Of a stretch of DNA of 64,000 nt, positions 57,590 to 64,000 are shown piece after piece. The notes under the pieces are model-generated. The model was not told the origin of the DNA. It made no database searches and saw only the letters and a list, made by a program, of their open reading frames with translations. The position numbers and the translations under genes are program-made. This DNA comes from Panax quinquefolius (taxonomy: Eukaryota > Streptophyta > Magnoliopsida > Apiales > Araliaceae), in the NCBI GenBank assembly GCA_020205615.1, contig CM035160.1, positions 6,984,437 to 7,048,436 on the forward strand, in the 5' to 3' direction. The stretch's first letter is position 1, and each line of letters starts with the position of its first letter.

Positions 57590-59266
57590 GAAGCTCATTC
57601 CTTCATTATTTCTTACGAATTCACTGAAACTCTAGAGAGAGAAACTATAAAGAGAAAGAAGAAAAGTATTCTGCTACTTCACTACTCCGATATCAAGTTT
57701 CTTTTACGATAAGGGATATTATTTGTTGTACTCGTAAGGGGTATTTTTTTCATATTAATGAAGAGAACTTTTGTTATTCCATTCTTTATTATTTTGTTGG
57801 AATAACCTGTATACGCGGTCTACCATATACTTGGTGAAATTCTTCTGTATTCCATTATTTATTATTCTGTTGGAATATCCTGTTTTAGGCTTTCTACGCG
57901 GACCGGTTCCGCCTTTTTATTATTCTCCGGAATATCCTGTTTTTGTTTTACGCCGGACTGGGTTCCGCCTTTTTTATTATTCTCGTTGGAACATCCTGTT
58001 GGTGTGAATTTCACCGACTTGGTTCTACCATTTAGTATTCTCATTGAATAATATGTCTATGCCAAGCACCGCATGCATGGTGATTTCTGTTGTATTCCAT
58101 TCTTTATTATTCATTTGGAATATCCTCACTTGGCAGACATTACGCCTCGACCGGTTTCGTTATTTATTATTCGATAGAATAACCTTTGCCTATGCTAAGT
58201 ACCGCATGCACGGTGATTTCTTTTGTATTCCATTCTTTATTATACTCAATTGGTTAAAGTTTTGACTTCTACGCCCATGAAATTAGTGAAATATTCTTGA
58301 TATTTAAGCTTTCATCCAATATCTTTTCATGTAAATATTCTTCTAAGCATTCTTGAATTTTACTTTACAAAGAAGTATCATGTTGACAATTTGGACGTTA
58401 TTAGTTCTTTAATAAATTAATTCTTGAACTTGTTTTATTGAATTCTTATATCATTGTCATCATCCTCATGTTTATATTATTTTTGAAAGTCATCTCAGTG
58501 GCCTGTAGTGCATAGATGGACTTGGTATGATTATGACTGAGGATTATTCTTGTAATCACGATAGTAATGTTACAAATGATGTGGTAAAAGTCCTCATTGG
58601 CCGAAGTGCATTGATGGATGATTGTTGGCATGATCACGACCATCGATGAATACACAAATATCATCGGCCGTAGTGCATGGATAATTTGTTGTGTCGACCT
58701 AATGAATATCCTTAAATAGTAGTGCGGGGATGATGTGGATTATTTATTAAGCGAGTCTCAAATGATAAAAGTGATGAAAAACCTTTTAAATCATAAAAGA
58801 TAGTAGATTTTATTCTCTACTGACTCATTTAATGGATTGCATGTTCACCGCAGCTTAAACTTGATGTCTATCAGATTTTATCGGTTTAACGATCGTTGAG
58901 GACTAATGATAATTTATTCTCGCATTATCTTAGTCATAATATTTTTATCGGGCTAGTTGAGCTCACCTTTTCTTTCACCGTTTCTCTTGAAAATGAGAAC
59001 GTGGCAAGGACTAATCGGGGAACCGAGTGATGGTCCGAGATGGTGTCTTAAGTAGTCCTCACTATTCATTAAATAGTGTGATAATAAATGTAATGAGGAC
59101 TAAATTGAGTGTGGATATTGTCTCAGATGACAATATTTGTATTAAAACTCACAAAGATGTATTTTGTCGTATTTTACACGATCGTCAGATAATCAAGTTG
59201 TATTTGAATTTAGTACCACGATATTTGGCGACTCAAGTGGGTGATGATACCTATTTTTTGCGTCAC

Positions 59267-60118
59267 CTGGTCATTTGGTCCATGCCTAAAATGTGTACTT
59301 TGGTGCATTTTTTGACACCAGAATTCTAGGGCCTTTTGGCTCTACTGGTTAAAAGTCTTGACCTGGCCTTATCCGTTCAGCTCACTTCAAATAAAAATGT
59401 TTAAAAAATAAACACCTTCGCCTCTACCATGAACCCGCGGACTTTGGCTGAGACTTATATTTTACCTACCAAAATTAAGTGCGTTTTTTATTCGTTCGTC
59501 CGGTCAGAGCCCAAATGTACTTGTGTACTTGCTTTTATGGGTGTAGTAATATAACTCGGTAGGGTGGTTAGTGGGCTATTTATTTGTTGGGTTTGAAAAT
59601 GGGCTTGTATTTAGAATTCAAAATTGGGCTAACAATAATAAAATATGATATAAGCTGGTCGTTAAAATGGTTGGAAAAATGGGTTGGTTGAGTTTGAAGC
59701 TAGCAAAAAAACTTTTTCTTAAAGCCCAAAAAAGAGGGTTTTTAAGAAAATTTGGTTGTAAGGTCTTCCTTTCAAAGAGTAAAGGTGATCTATTTCCTAT
59801 TTTGGAACGAAGGTAATATATGAGATGATTTTTGTAAAACACATAGATAAATAATTTTATATTTTAAAATAAAAAGACAAGTGATACCATACTTTGAAAA
59901 GGAGAAACTAGTTGACTGAAAATTTTGTTCAGTTTAATTCTTTCAAAACGGTCCATTTTACAAACTCTCAAAACCAACTCATAAATAAAATATAAAAAAA
60001 GAAAAAAAAAACAAATAAATATAGACTTTTGTGATATTACATGTCTGAATGGAAATGGGCCGCTACTATTTAATTCAAGCCTCAATCCATACATATTAAG
60101 AAAAAAAAGTTTGTAAGA
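59267..60118. other. Intergenic; contains a partner of the palindrome spacer
   Basis: There is no gene. At 59718-59842 the sequence 'agcccaaaaaagaggg' followed by 'aaaatttggttgtaagg' and 'ttttggaacgaa.gtaa' matches the centre of the palindrome at 27847-28329 on the other strand. This copy has only one of the two terminal 'agcccaaaaaagag' motifs. The rest is AT-rich. Confidence 0.6.
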
Positions 60119-60127
60119 TTAGTTATA

Positions 60128-60279
60128 GGAAATTAATATTTTCATATATTTTTTTTGATATTTTTATATAAAAATCGTCGCTATAGATTCTATAGTGACG
60201 ATTTTTATCGTCGCAATACATCTATAACAATACTTTTTGTATGAAAATATCAAAAAACTATATAGAAATATCAATTTCC
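60128..60279. mobile_element. 152-bp MITE with perfect 9-bp target duplication
   Basis: The ends are inverted (ggaaattaatattttcatata and, on the other strand, ggaaattgatatttctatata). It is flanked by TTAGTTATA at 60119-60127 and 60280-60288. A 9-bp duplication fits a Mutator-like origin. The centre has 'aaaatcgtcgctatag' and its inverse, so single strands fold almost end to end. Confidence 0.85.
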
Positions 60280-60288
60280 TTAGTTATA

Positions 60289-61344
60289 TAGTCTCAAAGA
60301 TGAGAGCCCAAATCTATGTGGACTGTGGAGGATGTGACAATCTAGGTGGGCCACATAGGGACTACTAACCAAATCAATTCTTTTCTATTTTTAAGTTTTT
60401 TGAGTTTCAAAACAAAATTTAAATATGTTCGTTGACAAGTATAAGAAATATATTTTTTTAATTTTAAAATAGATCTTGACTTTTCAAGAAAATGAACGCC
60501 TAAATTACTCTATATTTTTTGACCAAATTAGAATTTGAGTCATTTACGTATTGCTATAAATTTAAGTAATTGATATTAACAAAATATAAATTTAAATAAT
60601 TGGTATTAACAAAATATAAATTTAAGTAATTGATATTACCAAAAAAAAAAGAAAAGAAGAGAGATTATGGCCCTTCACTAGTCAATTTTCGACTAAGAAA
60701 AAGCAATGTGACAAGTGATGGATAACTGTGCATTAATAATTGTGTATTAATAGAAAGAGAGTGTGATTTAAATTTATTAACAATGCTATTATTGTTATTC
60801 ATTAACATTACTCAAATAAAAAGATTTAATTTTTCATAACTTATATATTCTCCTTCAATTCTTTTCTATTTCAAGTTTTATGAGTTTTAAAATGAAATTT
60901 AAATATGTTTTATTATCAAGTGTAAGAATATTTTATTAGTATTTAGACAAAATTTACTTTCAATATGTTGCGCATATGAATCCTATCACTACTCAGGAAT
61001 AGATAAATTTGTAACAAAAAATTAAATAAAATTAATTACATTATTATCTATATTATTAAGGGAAAAACTTAAGATTTTATTTTTCACATCACTACTTTAT
61101 AGTTAGGGACACGATTGTCTTATTTGTTCATTTTATTACTTAAAGTGTTAATGGCTTTAAAAAATAAATAAATTATAATAGCCCAATAAATTAAATAAAT
61201 GATGCATCTATAGATCTTGACTTTTCAAGAAAATGAACGTTCAAACTACTCAATTTGTTTCAACCAAATTAGAATTTAAGTATTCAATGTCCTCAATTTA
61301 ATGGCGTGTCACCCCTATTTTTCTTAAAGAAATTGTTACTTATT

Positions 61345-61393
<49 letters not shown>

Positions 61394-61822
61394 TTTTTTA
61401 TATTTTATAAAATTCATATGAACGTTAATTTTATTTATTATTCACGTCGTGATATTAATATTATAAAACTATCAAATTCTCATATAAAATATTAATTTCT
61501 TTTTTCTATGAGGTGTGTCATTGATATATATTGATACTTGATAGTATACAAGTGTTTTTATCTGAAATATGAAATATTATCTTAAAATATAAATTTATTA
61601 TTTTAATTTTATAAAAAATTCTGAGACATGTAAAAACATAAATATTTAAATTTGGTTATACTTTTTTAAAATATTATTATTTTCACAAAGAAATTGAACA
61701 CTTTTATTACTCACATGACTAATGATATCTTCTGTGAAATTAACAAAATTTTCTAAAAATTGTAATTTTAATATTTGTAGAAATTGAAAGTATATATAGG
61801 AGCTTTTTTTTTGTTTGTTTTA
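60289..61822. other. AT-rich intergenic DNA upstream of UXS
   Basis: No gene was recognised. A 27-base direct repeat around 'tttaagtaattgatattaac' occurs three times at 60551-60640. A TA microsatellite spans 61345-61391. Short stretches near 60400-60490 and 60860-61230 resemble each other ('cttgacttttcaagaaaatgaacg' occurs twice), suggesting an old local duplication. Confidence 0.5.
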
Positions 61823-61837
61823 GGGACGGAGGGAGTA
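61823..61837. repeat. Stowaway-type MITE terminus (single end)
   Basis: The string gggacggagggagta is the inverse of TACTCCCTCCGTCCC, the conserved Stowaway (Tc1/mariner) terminus including its TA target. I did not find the other end upstream, so this is a remnant. It lies about 330 bases before the UXS start codon. Confidence 0.6.
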
Positions 61838-61979
61838 AATAGTGTCCAAAAGTAGGGGCTGAAATTGCAAAAACAAAAGTATGTCGAAAGGCACGCGCCC
61901 GGCGAGAAATACTCACGTGCCGTCCAGTTGAAGCCTCCACCACCTGAGGCTTTTGCTTTTAGCTACATATACGAACGCC

Positions 61980-62169
61980 CCATCTCCCTCTCTATTTATC
62001 TCTCTCTCTCTCGCACAAAGATAGAGAGACATTCACACAAACTCTCCCTTCTTCTTCATTTCTTTCTTTTTCCTTGGATTTATTTCTCTCTCTTAAGAGT
62101 CCTAATCAATCACATACACATAACTAGATTTACAGAGAGGGAGAAAAGAAAAGAAAAAAACCCAAAACA
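61980..62169 (+). promoter_or_regulatory. UXS 5' leader with CT-rich tract
   Basis: A CT microsatellite (about 61985-62013) is followed by pyrimidine-rich leader sequence up to the start codon. This is typical of plant 5' UTRs or Y-patch core promoters. A TATA-like tatatata lies at 61791-61798, but it is some 370 bases from the start codon, so I cannot place the transcription start. Confidence 0.45.
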
Positions 62170-62965
62170 ATGGCGTCTGAGTTGATCTACAGGGGCCACG
62201 AGTCCCAACCTGCCAATGACGAGTATTCACCCAAGCCTAACAAGCCATGGCTCTCCGTCATTCGTCCTATTCGCTACATGCTCCGCGAGCAACGCCTCAT
62301 TTTCGTCTTCGTCGGCATTGCTATCGCCACCCTCTTCTTCGCCATCCTTCCCTCTTCTTCTATCACCACCACCACTTATGCCTCCGGCCGCCGCGGCCCA
62401 ATCTCCATCTCCGACCCCCACTTCTCCTCGACCCAGCAGCCCCACTGGGCCGCCTACCAGAACCGTGCGGTTAGATTTGGGTCATTCAATACGGGTGGGA
62501 AGATTCCGTTGGGTCTGAAAAGGAAGGGATTGAGGATCGTGGTTACGGGTGGGGCCGGGTTTGTTGGTAGCCACCTCGTGGATCGTCTGATTGCGAGAGG
62601 GGATAGCGTGATCGTGGTGGATAATTTCTTCACGGGGAGGAAGGAGAATGTGATGCATCATTTTGGAAACCCTAGGTTCGAGCTAATCCGACACGACGTC
62701 GTTGAGCCGTTGCTGTTGGAAGTAGATCAGATCTACCATCTTGCTTGCCCTGCTTCTCCTGTTCATTACAAGCATAACCCTGTCAAGACAATTATATCCT
62801 TTCGTTTTTTTTGTTCATAAATTTAATTGCTTTTTTTGGTGTTAGCATTAAGAATGATTCAAATTTTATTTTAGACTCCTTAATTTTTTATTGATTTGGT
62901 GATTTTACAAAACAAATGTGGTGGGTACGTTAAACATGCTTGGTCTGGCAAAGAGGATCGGTGCG

Positions 62966-63000
<35 letters not shown>

Positions 63001-63914
63001 AGATCCTCTGCAGCACCCACAAGTCGAGACTTACTGGGGCAACGTCAATCCTATCGGTATGCTTATTTAATACCATTTTGTGACACTTGAACATGAACGT
63101 TTTTATTTGACTAGTCCCGGAAAAAGATATAGTCCAATTGATTTTCTTTTATTTGAATTTTAAGATGATCGGAAAATCATTGCCACAAGCACTCTTTTGG
63201 GTCAATTAATTCGAATGCAGATAGCAGCGTTTTGAACTAGCATTTCTGCTGAAATTATTTTCATATATTTTACAAAGAAGGATTGACATGCAAAGGTTTG
63301 ATTGACACAATCTGTACAAGAGATTAGTTACTGATAGAAAATGTGGTTGTGCTTGTACAGGTGTCCGAAGTTGTTACGATGAGGGAAAACGTACTGCTGA
63401 GACGTTGACCATGGATTACCATAGAGGTGCTGGAGTTGAGGTTTGTTTTTAATACTGAATGCTACGATAGTCTTATTATTGCAATCTCTCAGATTTATAA
63501 TCCATAAGAGTATACCTTTTTTATTTAAAAGTCAAATGGTCAATCATACTATATAGTATTTTAATTCATTTTGTGTCTCCTCTTTATCAATGTATTTGTT
63601 TAGGTGAGGATTGCCAGGATATTTAACACATACGGACCTAGGATGTGCATCGATGATGGTCGTGTGGTCAGCAATTTTGTTGCTCAGGTTCTACTTTCTT
63701 CACATATTTTTAATGATATTTTCTTTATTTAAAAAAAAAATCTTAGTTTTGGCTAGCTGCCTAGCTTCCATTTTTTGTTGTTGCAAGTAAAAGAACTATT
63801 ATCAATTAATTTTGTCAATGATTATTATTAAAATTGCAGGCACTGAGGAAGGAACCATTGACAGTTTATGGCGATGGGAAGCAAACACGAAGTTTCCAAT
63901 ATGTTTCTGATTTG
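62170..63914 (+). CDS. UXS: UDP-glucuronate decarboxylase (UDP-xylose synthase), membrane type, partial
   Basis: Five exons join in frame: 62170-62793, 62909-63056, 63361-63440, 63604-63687 and 63840-63914. The gene continues past the window. The enzyme converts UDP-glucuronate to UDP-xylose, the donor for xylan and xyloglucan. The start [11 protein letters not shown] and the single hydrophobic segment at residues 42-61 ([18 protein letters not shown]) mark the type II Golgi-membrane form, close to Arabidopsis UXS2/UXS4. The NAD-binding motif [10 protein letters not shown] lies near residues 128-137. [14 protein letters not shown] holds the catalytic Ser/Thr, and SCYDEGKR holds the YxxxK pair. 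No stops interrupt these exons. The first intron is U12-type AT-AC; the others are GT-AG. The frame that runs past 62793 to a stop at 62818 is intron read-through. The missing C-terminal third cannot be assessed. Confidence 0.95.
62794..62908 (+). other. U12-type AT-AC intron, first intron of UXS
   Basis: The intron begins ATATCCTTTC, an exact match to the U12 donor consensus ATATCCTT, and ends TTTTAC. Removing it joins ...PVKTI to [12 protein letters not shown], the uninterrupted family sequence; no GT-AG pair does so. A branch-like 'ctccttaat' lies at 62877-62884, about 25 bases before the end, a little further than usual. Length is 115 bases. It would be removed by the minor spliceosome. 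Confidence 0.9.
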
Positions 63915-64000
63915 GTAAGTGATTTCTATTCAAATATTTAACTAACTCCATCAAATTGTTTTCCTAACTGGCTACTTATGATTTGTCCTTTACTGTTTGT

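Larger units (their letters stand above)
56470..59266 (+). repeat. Array LTR 4 (family 2, 2797 bp)
   Basis: It begins TGTAAGACCCC and ends in 'gcgtcac' at 59266, before non-repetitive DNA. It shares the TA microsatellites and TATA position of LTR 3. The final A of CACA is not seen, so the exact end and the target duplication are uncertain. Confidence 0.85.

Noticed and set aside
42733..59266. A novel multi-gene system encoded between the LTRs of the array.
   Set aside because: Every open stretch there maps to gag knuckles, protease, RT-RNase H, integrase or the chromodomain tail of the same chromovirus. The novelty is in the arrangement, not in new genes.
62216..62518. Open frames overlapping UXS exon 1 in other frames and on the minus strand.
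   Set aside because: The GC-rich exon gives long shadow frames. The UXS frame alone matches a known family and joins to the later exons.

Overview
This window is nuclear DNA of a flowering plant, most likely a eudicot. The evidence is spliced genes with plant-type introns, chromodomain-bearing Ty3/gypsy elements with the plant initiator-Met tRNA primer site, a Ty1/copia element, several small inverted-repeat elements (MITEs) and a fragment of the plastid gene ycf2. Only two conventional genes are present. A Peter Pan/SSF1-type Brix-domain ribosome-biogenesis gene (PPAN) lies on the minus strand, 22541-27162: seven coding exons, 340 codons, fully open. A Golgi-type UDP-glucuronate decarboxylase gene (UXS) lies on the plus strand from 62170 and runs off the right edge; five exons are visible and the first intron is of the rare U12 AT-AC kind.

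Layout. 1-8302: LTR pieces and a decayed gypsy gag-pol (element A, +). 8303-13550: a 5'-truncated Ty1/copia element with one LTR. 13551-21130: a truncated gypsy (element F, -) whose LTR is interrupted by a 2.8-kb solo LTR with a 5-bp target duplication. 21131-22540: an RNase H fossil and the PPAN 3' flank. 22541-31550: PPAN, its introns (holding a plastid fragment and nested MITEs), a 483-bp palindrome, a 522-bp hAT-like element and a possible distant leader exon. 31784-32950: sequence with no recognised gene. 32951-42708: a two-LTR gypsy (element C, -) that has lost its reverse-transcriptase core. 42733-59266: a tandem gypsy array (+) with the order LTR, gag-pol, LTR, integrase only, LTR, integrase only, LTR. 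59267-62169: intergenic DNA with one clean MITE and the UXS promoter region.

The gypsy copies fall into two related LTR families. Family 1 has repeats around a 'ttcacgagtta' motif and repeats ending in 'gtgcaaagatga'. Family 2 has repeats built on 'tccattctttattatt'. Both begin TGTAAGACCC and end GGCGTCACA, and family 2 has an intact primer site in element F. All carry chromodomain-type integrase remnants, so they are chromoviruses (Tekay/Del-like by overall look). No autonomous copy is present.

Two observations stand out. First, the 42.7-59.3 kb array reuses one junction, an exact LTR end joined to the start of the integrase region, three times. It has become a tandem repeat with a period of about 4.1-4.4 kb. 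Second, the gypsy copies differ from one another mainly by small garbles at CG and CTG/CAG sites, while the two genes are clean. This may be long-read base-calling error at methylated cytosines rather than biology, and it affects every reading-frame statement made here about the transposons.
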